From Perkinsus olseni (lineage: Eukaryota > Perkinsozoa > Perkinsida): a stretch of 43,929 nt of DNA. Position 1 is the first letter of the stretch, and every line of letters starts with the position of its first letter. The position numbers and the translations under genes were made by a program. The notes below the pieces were generated by a model. The model did no database searches. It had not been told where the DNA came from and worked only from the letters and a program-made list of their open reading frames with translations. Location of the stretch: positions 1 through 43,929 of the forward strand of contig JABANN010000279.1 in the NCBI GenBank assembly GCA_013115125.1, given 5' to 3'. Of this stretch, positions 32,996 through 43,908 are shown one piece after another.

Positions 32996-35545
32996 CTACC
33001 ATGCGGCGAAGCAAGACTTGACAGCCTCCATCGCCTCGGGGTTGATCACTCGGACCTCGCCTGTCTCACTGAATGATGGCGCCCTGACAGCCTCCGAGCA
33101 CTCCTCAGGCGCTGCGGCTTCAGCCTTCTTCGTAACATGCTGCCGTTTACTCGATGCCTCGTCCAACAGGGGATAGTCCGGCTGCATGAATGCCAGTAAC
33201 TTAGTGGCTGTACCATCTCTTCCCTTCATCGTAACATCTCGGCATTCTTCGCCGGGAGAGACAATCCCCTCCTTGTCGACTTCACCGTGATCCAACCAGT
33301 GGGCGAAATCGACTTTCGAGCTCTGTTTATAGAGGTTGATAGTATGACGTGCGTTCATCTTCGTCCGATGGCCGTCATCGGCGACCCCATTGAAGTCGAA
33401 TGCCTCCTCGCCCTCGATCCAGTCGCAGTTGACACCTGAAAGAGTGCGGAGTTCTCCACACTACTGTGAGCATGATGGACCGTCCACCCTCACCTGTAGC
33501 GTAGAAATTGGGGACGAAAGCAAACCAATTATTTTGGGGCGCTGCAGTCCAGACTAGAACGCAGCCCTCAGCGAGCAGCCCGAGGAACATGCTACCGCCT
33601 CTGGAAGGGACCCACTGAGACCGCCACATCGCAGACTAGAAACTATCGAGGCGGGGTACCTGTACTCGGACCAGGGGAGTGTTAAGCTTGCTTGTGTTCC
33701 ACTTGTACAAACAATCGTCCACATTCGCGCAGCTCCTCCGCCCCGCCCCCGATGGCTTCATGCCATTCCTGAGCAGGTCGATCACCTAAGCAGGACTCGT
33801 CTCGAACCAGCAGAGCCATGCCCCCTCGATCCAGCCTTGATCGCGGAGGGGAGCACAGCGTGCGGGCCCTTGATACGACCACAAACGCAGCAGTTCGTAA
33901 CTCGGCGACCTGCGCTCTCCCTTCGTACCTGCAGGGTCCCTTGGCCGCCTCTAGAATGCCCAGCACACAGCAGCAGCCATCCGGGCTGACCTGACAGAGG
34001 GGCGAAGACAGCAGGGGCCATCCCGACTGAGCACTTGACGCCCTTACCGCTGCCAGGAGGCTTCGGGAGAGGATCAAAACCAGTCCAACACATGGACTCG
34101 AGAGAATCGCGGAGCTCCTGGACCAGTTCCAGCTGAGAAGAGAATCTCCGGGAGAATCTCAACAGACAATCCATACCACCCGAATCAGTCGCACTACAGC
34201 TTTCATTCCACTGACAGGACAAATACGGCCCAACAGTTCAGCTCGTTACGTTGTAGCTCACAGAGCTCCGACGCGTTTGTCGGGCTCGCGTGCGCCGTCG
34301 AGTGATAGCAGCGACCCCTCTGCCGTCTTACGGTCCACTCGTACGTATCAGCGTCCGAGCCATAGTCCGACGCGGGCGAAGCAGGTGATACCCGAGAGGC
34401 CACAGGAACTGCTTGGAAGACCGATATGACCTCTACTTGCTGTACCAAGACCTGAGACGGGAGAACTAACATTTCAAAGAACCCGATTCCGCCCCTACCC
34501 ACCAGCCACGCCGACTGCCCATCCTGCGCCTGTGCTCCGAGACATGCTACCCTTTCCACCGGCCCGTACGCGGGCACCATGTGAGCCTTCGCCAGTGTCT
34601 CAGTTTTGCCATCGGAATTGAGACCGACAGCGAAGAGCCGGATCGACGCTTTCGATGAGCTCTTCTGTCCTTGCAAGGTAGCGCATGCGTGTGTTGGCAG
34701 TGCTGAGCGAATCAAAGATGGGCCAGGGAGGACCTGGGCTCGACAGGAATCTCCAACCCCGACTACCGTCCGCCTCCTTGGCTGCCACGACTGATGCCTG
34801 CCATTTGCAGCGTCGGTCGCACGAGAGTGTCGAGAAGTCGATCCTCGGACCGGACTCAACATCCTCCGTGAGTGCTATTAGATCGAAATCATCGCCAAGT
34901 GTGAGACGAAAACGGAGGATACGAGGCACCTGAACCCATTGGAAATTCTCCCAAATATTGAACGACGATGGCCTTAGCAACTACCACACAGCAGCGAAGG
35001 CCAAGGGGGCCCGGGCCCGGGCCCGCCGCCTTACTTCGCCATCTGCTGGTATGCCCAGAGCTGTTAGAAACTCATGACCGTGGCCGTTTCCAACGACCTC
35101 CATGGAGGCCATCTTCGGGTACTCAGCAGCGACCGCACACTTCTCAGTGACCGGATTGATGATGATGACCAGGAACGTGTCGGCCACGGCCAGGATGCAG
35201 TCGTGCAACCACCACACAGCAATCCAGGCCTGGTCTCGACTGTTCTGGATGAGCGGCAGTGCCCAGACCATGATGTTGGACCGAAGATCGTAGAGACGAA
35301 GGCAGCCAGTGTTGGTGATGGCCGCCAAGTAGAGACCTCGAGGGTCGGTGGAGAGGACGATGAACCTGATATGGATGTCATGGGGCCTCGACGATCGTCT
35401 GTGGGCACTACCACTCATCCTCTGGAGGCACAAGCAGCCCTGTCTGTGTGGTTGGTAGCAACCGGCGCAGCTGAGAGGCTGAGTTGCCGAAGGTGTGGTA
35501 GCTCATACTCGCTATCCGCAGCTCTGTGTCGAAGTCCACGTCCAT
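32996..35545 (-). CDS. Beta-propeller (WD-like) protein, multi-exon, family uncertain
   Basis: The start is MDVDFDTELRIAS at 35545, with exon 1 35545-35415 and exon 2 35365-35035 firmly in phase; further exons run to a stop at 32996. WD-like strands are seen in IVLSTDPRGLYLAAITNTGC, then LRLYDLRSNIMVWAL, and LLAEGCVLVWTAAPQNNWFA near the C-terminus. That last segment, followed by FVPNF and an acidic-aromatic EGEEAFDF stretch, resembles the end of the propeller of RBBP5/Swd1, the COMPASS histone-methylation subunit, where a Val-x-Ile-Trp motif precedes Trp-x-Ala-Phe-x-Pro-x-Phe. The N-terminal half does not align with RBBP5 in my reading, so I keep the family open. Splicing in phase links 34334-34862 to 34035-34211, which supports a single gene. 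Exons between 33630 and 33790 are not fully resolved. Confidence 0.5.
35005..35030. repeat. GGGCCC tandem/self-complementary tract
   Basis: Three GGGCCC units in a row plus flanking G/C form a strongly self-complementary block. It sits in the second intron of the beta-propeller gene, within a few bases of the donor site on the minus strand. Confidence 0.8.
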
Positions 35546-35948
35546 GGGTCACTCAAAACATACTGAAGACGCCCTTCACTGCTCATGGCCACGACCGTCC
35601 GACTGCCACGCGCTTCTGAAGCATGATGGTTACCAAGCCAGAATACTCTGCCCGGTCATGAGGTCTCCCAGAGGCAATCATCCAAGAGACTTCACGCTTT
35701 GGCCGAGTAACGAGAGCAGATACCAGGAAGGTCCGCATGGTGACTGCCCCCAAGAACCGCCTCCACCACTCCCTTCACCCATACTGCACAACACGCTACA
35801 AAGGATCACGAAAAGAGCGGTATGCACAGCCAGCACCAGTCAACCTCAAAACTCAAGAAGTCGAACAAGATGCCCATGCTCGCCCAGGCGACGGTAGTCG
35901 GGCGACTGAATTCCCTACAGCACAGCGATTGTGACTCTACGACGGACC
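35546..35948. other. Intergenic region
   Basis: About 400 nt lie between the beta-propeller start and the kinesin stop, both on the minus strand. Plus-strand frames here are antisense shadows without family signal. No RNA gene is seen. Confidence 0.5.
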
Positions 35949-38900
35949 TCAAGGGCCGAGCAGCTGCTTGTACAGACTGAAGTGCTTCTTCTTCTTAGGG
36001 TTGGAGCTCGACGGAGGCTTAGTGGAAGATCCCCTCGGGGTAGTGCTGCCGCTCTTCTTCGAGTTCGGTGTGCTCCAAGCGGACAGATTGGAATCGTTAA
36101 GGCCTGGAGTCGTCGAGCACCTAGAGCTCGTTGACTTCCTAGTGCGACTAGACCGCACAGTCGTGGCAGCACGACCAGCATAGTTAAGCGTCGATAGAGT
36201 CTCGCACTGATCACTCAGATTAGACGAGAGCGTCGAGAACATGAGGACCTTGCTCGCCTTGCCGCCCAACGCGTCCTGCAGTAGGAACGTGAGCTTGCTG
36301 CCTCGATAGGGTATGTACGGCTGTTGACGATCCTCCTCGCAGTCCGAGCTTTCTCGTAGGCCGCTCAAGACGTTACCAAGGCTCGTCAAGCTCTGGTTGA
36401 TATACGAGCTCTCCGACTTCGCGCCAGATGAAGCCCGGTCCAAATTACCGGCAGTGGAAGCTCTCTTCAGAGGGGTGTCGCTATTGCTCCACTCGCCTGA
36501 GGTCTTCAACCGCTCCGAGCCCGCCAGGTCCACAAACCATACTCGGCCCACTATGCGCTGTGGCGGGGACGCTAGCACCGCTGCTGTTACGACCAAGTGG
36601 GATCGTGACGAGCGTGGGTTCAGTCTATTCTGACCGACAGCACGATTCGCTCGGGCCTTGCTCAATAGCTCATGGGCTGACTCTAGGCTGTCGGCGGTAT
36701 GAACCTGGACGAGCTCGATTGGGGGCGACAGAGATGGGTCACAGCATCGCGGTAAAGTATAGAAGATCGCGGAAGCTTACTGTCACTCCTGGCAGATATA
36801 CGGTGTCCCCGAAAAGGCCCGTTTCCAATAGGCCACCCCCGGCGCCTCCGAACGAGCTCGTGTTACCCGGGGACGACAAAGCGATGGGGGAATGGTCAGG
36901 ATCTGCAGCTTTCGAAGGCTGCCCCCGCGACCGACGGGGTACCAGTTTCACCTGCCGCTGCACACTGACCGCCAAGTCAGAAGCGGTCCTCACCTCCAGC
37001 CGATTTTCAGCAGCGCCTTCGCACAGCAGCAAGTCCCGGACACTCTCGTTATACACTTCCACAACGCAGAGCGCTATAGAGAGCTTTCTGCCACTGATAG
37101 ACCTCTGCGACGCATTGAGGCGGTCCACCTCGGCGAACAGGAGCTCCAAGGCCCGAGGTACTAGCCCTCGGTCCTCTTCCGACACCCCTCCTTCGAGGGT
37201 GTGGGTCTTACCTGCTCACCATGCGAGGCAGCAGTAGTAGCGGGACGTGAGCGTCGGGAGTTCGCGAGCGCAGCCTCACCTGTACCAGTCTGGCCGTAGG
37301 CGAAGATGCAGAGGTTGGTGCAGCCCCTCGGCCTGTGCGGTCTCAGCGGGGACGCCATCCCGTTCGCCAGCTGGCCTTGGATATTCGAGGTCAATGCCTT
37401 GATCACAGGCGACACTTCGGCAAAGACATCCTCCTGCGTCGAGGTAGGAGGGAATACTGAACGGAAGCCGACATAAACCATGGCCGAGTTGATTCGAACT
37501 CAACCAGAGTCTGGAAAGCAGACACAAGTGATCTCTGAAGGAGAGCTCCTCACCAAAGTCAAAGTTGAACTCCGTCCTTCGGCTGTCGGGCACGACAACT
37601 CTAGTTCCGCAAGTACTGACGTCTAGTTCCAGCCTGATCGTCATTACTAGCATCAGTGCCCCACTGCTGGGCGAGGGCAAGTACAGCAGCATTACAGCTC
37701 GAGTGGGTCCTTTCCCTCTGTTCTTGGAGGTCGTATCCGACAGAAAACTCTCAGACCCCCTCGGAGCTCCTGTATCTAGACCTCGTCTGTTCAGCGTCCG
37801 CATCATCCACTAAGCCTGCCTTACTTCGTTACGCAAGTCCCGCGTCAACTCCCTCAGTGCATCACGTTCCTGCAGAATGCTCTTGAGGCCTTCGCAGACC
37901 TGAGCGAGGACCGAGCTACACGCCTGCGAGGAGAACCGAGGCACCTGATCGTCGCAGGTGACCACATCCCGACAGGCCTCATCCAAAGAGCCCACCAAAG
38001 AGGGCACATCGGTGATGGCCGCCTCCAGCCAGTCTCGGCAAGTACTCCCAACCTAATTGGCCTCACCCGTACGGCCGATGACTTCGTGAATACTACCCGG
38101 TCCCGCACAGCTTCGACAATTTCCTGCCTCCTGTGCTCGGCCAACAGGCACGACGGACAGCACTGGTTTAGTATGCTGCTCGACACAGTTGCTGCAACCT
38201 CATCTGCCAGTACTGACTCCCAATTGGGAACCATGATCTCGCCCGACTTGCCAACTGGGACTTCTCTTCCAACGCTAGCCAAGTGGTCTTGAGCGTCAGT
38301 TGGTAATTCTTCTCTTCGAGCAGCCTGGTGGATTCCTGGCCAGCAAAACACAGCCTCAGTGAGAAGGAGACGGAGCCTGCTCCTCTTCGGAACACTACTC
38401 GCCTACTGATACCGGACTCACGTATAGGGCATGCATCTCGTCATACAAGGCGTCCATTCTCTTGGCGTACTCAACCTGACAGCAGTATCACCAGCCTCAG
38501 TCTGTCCACAGACTCAACTCTAGTGAAGCGGACATGATTTATTAACAGGCATTCCAGCCAGCCTCCCCACCCGTCGGGTGGCACCCGAGCCATGTGGATT
38601 CCGCGAGTGACGATATCCTCCAAGGGCGGGCTACTTATTACCAGTAGTGGAAAAACGGGTTACACCAACGACACCTTCTTACCGATATCTCCTGAGATGT
38701 GCGCACGCAGGCTTCAAGGGGCTCATCAAAGAAACTGGTGGAGACGGAGGAGCGGGTAGACGACGCCGATGAACACACATCGATGCCGCTGCTGCTGCCA
38801 CATCGAGACGGGAACGGCGTCGACTGGCTCGCCTGAATGCAGCCCATGGGACTCGAGACCACGGTCGTTGGTCGAGGACCTTGCTGGCACTCTCTTCCCA

Positions 38901-38960
38901 CATGTCCTCTGCGCTTATCGGCTCGAATGTCATAGGAATATCCCCACTACTCCCGGCCAT
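35949..38960 (-). CDS. Kinesin with C-terminal motor (kinesin-14 type)
   Basis: Kinesin-14s are minus-end-directed microtubule motors used in spindles. The motor domain is at the C-terminus: NLCIFAYGQTGTG, completed across a 68-nt intron (37212-37279) by KTHTLEGG, forms the P-loop; SSRSHLVV is switch I, VDLAGSERL (about 36515-36530) is switch II, and INQSLTSLGNVLSGL plus YRGSKLTFLLQDALGG follow. A coiled-coil neck (SILQERDALRELTRDLRNEV) precedes the motor. The N-terminal third (from MAGSSGDIPMTFEPISAEDM) is Ser-rich and disordered. After the motor come about 70 residues of Ser/Thr/Lys-rich tail ending KKKKHFSLYKQLLGP. The end is firm; the start and the exons between 38050 and 38960 are partly inferred. 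It is short for the family because the coiled coil is brief. Confidence 0.82.
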
Positions 38961-39619
38961 CCATGGCGGTGCATTGACCAATGCAACTCGACCCACCGAT
39001 GAGATGATGATATTTGAAGCTCAAAAAGTTAAGGCCTACGCCCTCTAGACCCCAACAGGCCGGCAAAAGCAACAGCAGTTGCCAAGGTTGGCACAGCAGT
39101 GCTATCAGCTCGGTGACCATGCGACAACGTTAGAGCGAATCCAGACCTTTGAGTAAAGCGAACGCCACCACCTACGACAATGATGCCACAACCACCACCA
39201 CCACAAGCATTGGCCGCCGCCACTATCCGAAGCCACTACGGCACGGCGACTAAGATAGTCATCGATCGTAGGGTCCAACTCCGGTAGCACTACAGAGCAG
39301 CCGATTGGAGACGAAGAGGTAGTAATGCAGAAAAGTGAAAATGAACGGACGGGGATCCGATAATATTACATCAGTGCTAGCCATCAATGCTGCTCATCCC
39401 TCGACTCTTAGCACAGCAGAGCGGATTATCGAGCGTACGAGCAGTACACCGGCTGACTGTGGAGAATGAAGTCAGAGACAAATCCCGATAAGGACCTCTG
39501 AAGGCTGCTGAGTTCATGATGATGATGATGATGATAATAATGGTTATCGCTATTATTACAGTGATGATGATATTAAGAAGAGGCCGGCTCACAAGCTGTC
39601 ATGTGCTAGCACTGTCCAC
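38961..39619. other. Intergenic region with simple repeats
   Basis: About 660 nt lie between the kinesin start and the CCCH-gene stop. It holds a (CCA)-rich run near 39190-39210 and a (ATG)n microsatellite at 39516-39542. No coding frame with family signal is seen. Confidence 0.5.
39516..39542. repeat. (ATG)n microsatellite
   Basis: Six perfect ATG units run into ATA/ATA/ATG variants; a further imperfect ATG run lies at about 39561-39573. It sits just beyond the 3' end of the CCCH gene. Confidence 0.85.
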
Positions 39620-40906
39620 CTAGTCCTGATACACGGCATCTGTGGACGCACGTCGCAACTTCTCCACAGAGACGTTCGGGTAGAAAGACTCCCGCAGCTG
39701 CAGAGCACGACAATAGTCAGCATAATCTTGCGTAGCACCAGTGAAGCCACAGCACACACTAGAAGCAGCAGTGGAGGGCTGCGATGAGCCTATGCAGGCT
39801 AAGGGCGTGGACGCCACCGAATCAGCAATGTCGAACGGCATCACCACCGGGGAGTTGCTGCCACTCTGCTTACCATCACTGCCGTTGCAAGAGACACCAA
39901 CCGGCCACTCCGAGGTGTCAGTGGCTCCAGTGGCTTCGGCACTGATGGTCAATACAGTCTCCCGAACATTCTTACAAGAGCCATGCTGCCGCTGCTGCTG
40001 GACCGTGCCCTCCGCGACGCCTCGCTGGCTCTGTGAGAAGGCGCCACTGCTACTACCGCCACCCTTAGCAGGCCAATAGCCTTTAGAAGTCTGCTTGTTG
40101 TGGCCTTGACGATGGTTCTGAGGCCCTATCGGTGGAGTCTTGAGCAGGGATGAGCCATTGGTACCATCATCTCTCTTGACACGCTGCTGTTCCGGAGCCC
40201 ACTGGCCGCTGTGCCCTCGAGGTCGCTGTCTCGCAGTACTGTGGACGTAGGGACAGCCCTCACCCTTTCGGCAGAACCCACGGTTGAAGAAGACACACTC
40301 TCGCTGTTTACAGAACTCCAGGGCCTCCATCACTTCGCTTATACTGTGTCCGAAGCGGCATCCTGCGACGTGACATACTCGGCCCTCAGACAACGATCGG
40401 CACAGTATCGTCTTGCATCCCATCCCAGTGGGACTGCTGTGTTCGTGTAGTCCATTATAGTTGTTGATGGTGCCATTGGCTGGGCGTGGCGGCTGCTGCT
40501 GAACTTGAGAGCTATTAGCGTTGCCATCAGGCGAGGGACGAAAATGGTGCTGGAAAGGGCACCCGTCGCCTCTATGGCATCGACCGGAGGATTGATAAGC
40601 CCAGCATACACCTCGCGGCCCTTTGAAAGAGTTAGTAGAGAAGGGCCTACGACGACCACCACCAGATGCAGCCGCAGTAACACTAGCAGGCGGGACTGCA
40701 TCAGGATTAATAGATTCACTCCTGTTGCCCAAGACAGTCGGGCTCGTCTCCGGCACGGCGGACTGTAAATCGGGAGGGACCGCAGCGATGTGGTTTGCCA
40801 TGTGCTCTGAACGGGCAAAGACAACCTGAGGACCCTTATCCCAGCAAAATCGCAGAAGCTCCTCTGAAGAACGAAACAGCATTGGGTTTGAGCGTGTCGA
40901 GCCCAT
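39620..40906 (-). CDS. Triple CCCH zinc-finger protein, intronless
   Basis: One exon encodes 428 residues. Three CCCH fingers lie in the first half: C101-X8-C-X5-C-X3-H120, C169-X8-C-X4-C-X3-H187 and C204-X7-C-X5-C-X3-H222. The second has one residue fewer between Cys 2 and Cys 3. Such fingers bind single-stranded, often A/U-rich RNA, so a role in mRNA turnover, processing or export is likely. The first 100 residues and the last 200 are low-complexity (Gln, Ser, Gly, Asn), except for a conserved-looking C-terminal segment, DYCRALQLRESFYPNVSVEK. That tail may be a docking motif. I cannot name an orthologue. Fingers 2 and 3 are only 16 residues apart and probably act as a pair. Confidence 0.8.
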   Translation of the reverse strand: MGSTRSNPMLFRSSEELLRFCWDKGPQVVFARSEHMANHIAAVPPDLQSAVPETSPTVLGNRSESINPDAVPPASVTAAASGGGRRRPFSTNSFKGPRGVCWAYQSSGRCHRGDGCPFQHHFRPSPDGNANSSQVQQQPPRPANGTINNYNGLHEHSSPTGMGCKTILCRSLSEGRVCHVAGCRFGHSISEVMEALEFCKQRECVFFNRGFCRKGEGCPYVHSTARQRPRGHSGQWAPEQQRVKRDDGTNGSSLLKTPPIGPQNHRQGHNKQTSKGYWPAKGGGSSSGAFSQSQRGVAEGTVQQQRQHGSCKNVRETVLTISAEATGATDTSEWPVGVSCNGSDGKQSGSNSPVVMPFDIADSVASTPLACIGSSQPSTAASSVCCGFTGATQDYADYCRALQLRESFYPNVSVEKLRRASTDAVYQD

Positions 40907-41020
40907 AGCCTCTTTACTCGAACCCTCATATTGATCGCACTACCAACGACGGTCTTCCCTCTGGAGAAACACAGCATACAAATTTTACGTAGAGGGCAGA
41001 GGGGCGGCAGATAATACTCG

Positions 41021-43297
41021 TCATAGGCCAACATAATAGTAGCTACCATTGGTGTTCTGGACAGGCTTGACGCAGGGCGACGTTACGCACCACTCATACC
41101 ACATCTACAGGAAATCGCAGCAGTGATCATCATCAGGCGAGTGCAAAGCAGCTCACCCGTCGCGTAGTGTGATCGACTCGCCGCCAGATGTTCCACGTGA
41201 AAACTTGGCCTCGCTTAACCGTGATGGGAGAGGCCAATGGCAGGAAAATGGGGAACCAGGATACCTGAGCAACAAGCATGCCTGATAGGGGAGAGGCAGA
41301 TGCCGCCAGGAAGCGTACCATGTCCGGTGTATGCGTTTTCGGGTTGATAGACATGGTCACCGAACCGTAGAGGGAGCACTCAAAGTAGCCCTGGAGACCG
41401 TGGATGACAGCGTCGGCCTCGACAGGAAAGGACAAGGACTTGAACCTGACCACGACTCCAGTAGGCAAAAGCAGGGATGCACGCTCCATTGACCTGTCGC
41501 CAGAGTCGCTATGATCATCAGAATGGTCCTCGTCTGGCCGTTGGTGGTCGAAAGTGAAGACCTCCTGAGCCCCTACGCTTGGGGAGGGATAGAAGCATCG
41601 ATTCGTTATGACCACGAAGGGCGTGGAGAGTCTGAAATAAAGGCCAAGTGAAAACTGCGTGACTGCAGGTACGCTGCCAGTGAAGACAACCAACAGGACC
41701 CGAAGAACGACCTACCGCTTATCCGAGTTAGCCAGACCACCTGCCCCCAAAGCCGTGGTGGTGTCAGCCATCAAGGATCGTATGTCCGTCCACAGTGCTG
41801 GGCACATCATCGGCTGGCAGAACGACGTGTATCCTCGAGGGAAGCACACCTGATGGGAGAGGACGAGATCCATCGGCTGGTAGAACGCCGCCACCAACAC
41901 ACTACCCCATTGGGTTTGAGTATTCTCTTCAAGAAGGCGTCAGTGAGTAGCTCAGGGCTCGCCTCGTTGTCACCAAAACTGCCCAGAAATTCTGATATGA
42001 CCACGTCCAATGGCCCCGTAGAGGGAGTCCAATCCCGTAAGTCCGAGCAGACCACTTCGACCGAGTGAGCCTGAGGAAGTGCAAAGATGATGGCTGGTAG
42101 CCTTCCAGTCGCATCACTTTCCACTCATCTCTGTGCCGTGCTCGGGCCCGCAACGTCATCACTGCATCTTCATTCTTCTCTACAGCGTAAAAGATAACAT
42201 CACCGGCTTGCAGCGAGGAGGACTTTGAAATAGCCCTCAGTGCTGCTTCAACCAGGCCACCACGACCTGCAACCATCACAGCTCTCACGTTCGAGAGGTC
42301 CATCAAGCTACCTGCCCCAACGACCGCTATGGACAGCTTCGCATCTCTCTCGAGAGGACCCCTGTCGGCTAGGAACTCGGCAACAGCATGCTCATACAGC
42401 ATGTACTTAGTGAAGTCCTCCTCAAACGTCGCGTAGGTCGTGTTGTCTAGGTCGTCCTGGAAGCACCAACCAAGCCTGCATGGCCGCCGAGTCTACTAAA
42501 AACTTATGCGACGAGGATCCACTCACCTTAAGAGGCTGTAACGGTTGTTGAAGTATATCGTAGTAGGGCTCGCAGTACTTCTCATATCCGCTTGGTGAGG
42601 GCATCTTGTGGTACAGAGCCGAGACCGCCGCCTTCAACGGGCCAGCGAGATCGTCAGTCGCAGGCTGCAGCAGCACCTGCGCTTTCCTCTGCATCAGAGC
42701 TACTAGTAGGCGTTGATGGGCCGGCGTGCCGATCGTCCCTGCCCCCGTGAGGAGGTCCGAGGAAATTATGACAACCCTTACCGGCTCGCCCAGCCACCGG
42801 TCTGGACACGGTCCGAGATCTTGACTGAGGCTGAGCGCTATCGTGAGGGAGAGAGGGTGGTTCAAGAGGCTCCTCAAGGCATTCCACTGCGCCCACATGC
42901 CACTCGGGACCTCCTGCCACTGCTGCGAGGGAGTAGCTGTCGTGACCACCTCCCTCTTCAGCATGGCGGCGTAGTTGGCAAGGTCTGCTTCCGTCTCCAT
43001 CAGGGCCAAGGAAGGGAGACAGACTCCGTAGGTTGAAAGGTATCGGGCCCATGACAACTGTGGCTGCAGCTGAGAGACCGACGTGATGCGTCCGACCAAG
43101 GAGGACTGGCAGACCTTGGCCTCTATCGAGAGCATACTGTCTACAGCGTCGGAGTCGTGGACATTCAGAGGCACCGCAATATAATCGAAACCCATCGCGC
43201 CAGCGTCAGTGACTGCCGCCTGAGGCAATCGATCCCCGTCGAAGCATCGACCGAGGTAAAGCGGCGAAACGCCACCGTGAGGATGTGCGATCGGCAT
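41021..43297 (-). CDS. PRMT5: Protein arginine methyltransferase 5 (type II), 8 exons
   Basis: PRMT5 makes symmetric dimethylarginine on spliceosomal Sm proteins and histones. The exons are 43297-42527, 42456-42312, 42266-42118, 42070-41906, 41849-41716, 41631-41319, 41264-41157 and 41104-41021; introns are 45-84 nt and the phase closes to 622 residues (human 637). The N-terminal TIM-barrel region (exon 1) is divergent. The SAM-binding motif is GAGRGGL (304-310), split by intron 2. The double-E loop is SEFLGSFGDNE (Glu 382 and Glu 391, like human 435 and 444). The C-terminal barrel shows YTSFCQP, HGLQGYFECSLYG, SWFPIFLPL and the end MWYEWCVTSPCVKPV. Introns 2 and 6 (45 and 54 nt) have no stop and are in frame. 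An acidic insertion of about 20 residues (RPDEDHSDDHSDSGD) lies in the barrel. Confidence 0.93.
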
Positions 43298-43585
43298 GGA
43301 GAGAGAAAACCCTGCGGAAGCGTGTGAAGAGCCTTCCCCTATACCACCGTCAACAACAACAACGCAAGACGCGAAAACGGAGACGAAAAGATTCCGGGCT
43401 AAAAGGGCCCGAGGGTAATGTTGTCTTTGTGAAATGGTGTACGATCATCAGCGGCTACGCGGTAATGTACCATTACAGCACTACTCTACCAAGAGAAAAA
43501 GTCTAACAAATTTTCCGTCATTCTCGAAGTCTACCCTGATAACCCTCGAAGGGAGTAGCTTGGCCACAGAGGACTGAGGAGAAGC

Positions 43586-43747
43586 CTACGATGAAGGCGT
43601 GAAAATGGATCCGCCGCCACCGGCAGTAGCAGAGGCAAAAGAGGGAGCCTCAGGATTCTGATGTCGTACAATCACCCCAGACTCCTGTTCTTTGACGAAG
43701 GAGCTTGATGATGGTGCAGACCTGTTCGCGTCGGCTTCCTCATTAAG
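43586..43747 (-). CDS. Last exon of a gene that continues past the right edge (partial)
   Basis: On the minus strand an acceptor (AAGCTCAG, with a branch-like TACTTATCC before it) opens 53 codons and a stop. The residues start LNEEADANRSAPSSSSF and end GGGGSIFTPSS, a soluble, probably disordered C-terminus with a KEQESGVIVRHQ middle. The family is unknown; upstream exons are outside the window or hidden by the minisatellite. Only 288 nt separate its stop from the PRMT5 start, with nothing recognisable between. Confidence 0.5.
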   Translation of the reverse strand, partial: LNEEADANRSAPSSSSFVKEQESGVIVRHQNPEAPSFASATAGGGGSIFTPSS

Positions 43748-43784
43748 CTGAGCTTGGATAAGTATACACCATTTCCAGACCTAC

Positions 43785-43908
43785 TTAGTAAAACCCCAGC
43801 CCAAATTAGTAAAACCCCAGAGCAATTTAATAAAGCCCAGCCCAAATTAGTAAAAACCCAGAGCGATTTAATAAAGCCCAGACCAAATTAGTAAAACCCC
43901 AGAGCAAT
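43785..43908. repeat. 20-21-bp minisatellite, six copies of two alternating subtypes
   Basis: Units start at 43785, 43806, 43827, 43847, 43868 and 43888. Consensus units are ttagtaaaaccccagcccaaa and ttagtaaaaccccagagcaat, which alternate through the array, giving a 41-42-bp higher-order period. Two copies are 20 bp long. On the minus strand each unit contains TTTACTAA or TTTATTAA. The array lies just upstream of the predicted last exon of the right-edge gene, so it is probably intronic. It ends about 20 nt before the window does. Confidence 0.9.

Noticed and set aside
35005-35030. GGGCCC tract as a functional palindrome
   Set aside because: It is a simple-sequence expansion in an intron with no gene-related symmetry; kept only as a repeat.
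43785-43908. Telomere-like repeat (AAAACCCC cores)
   Set aside because: The unit is 20-21 bp with two alternating subtypes, not a 6-8-bp telomeric unit, and single-copy sequence follows it.
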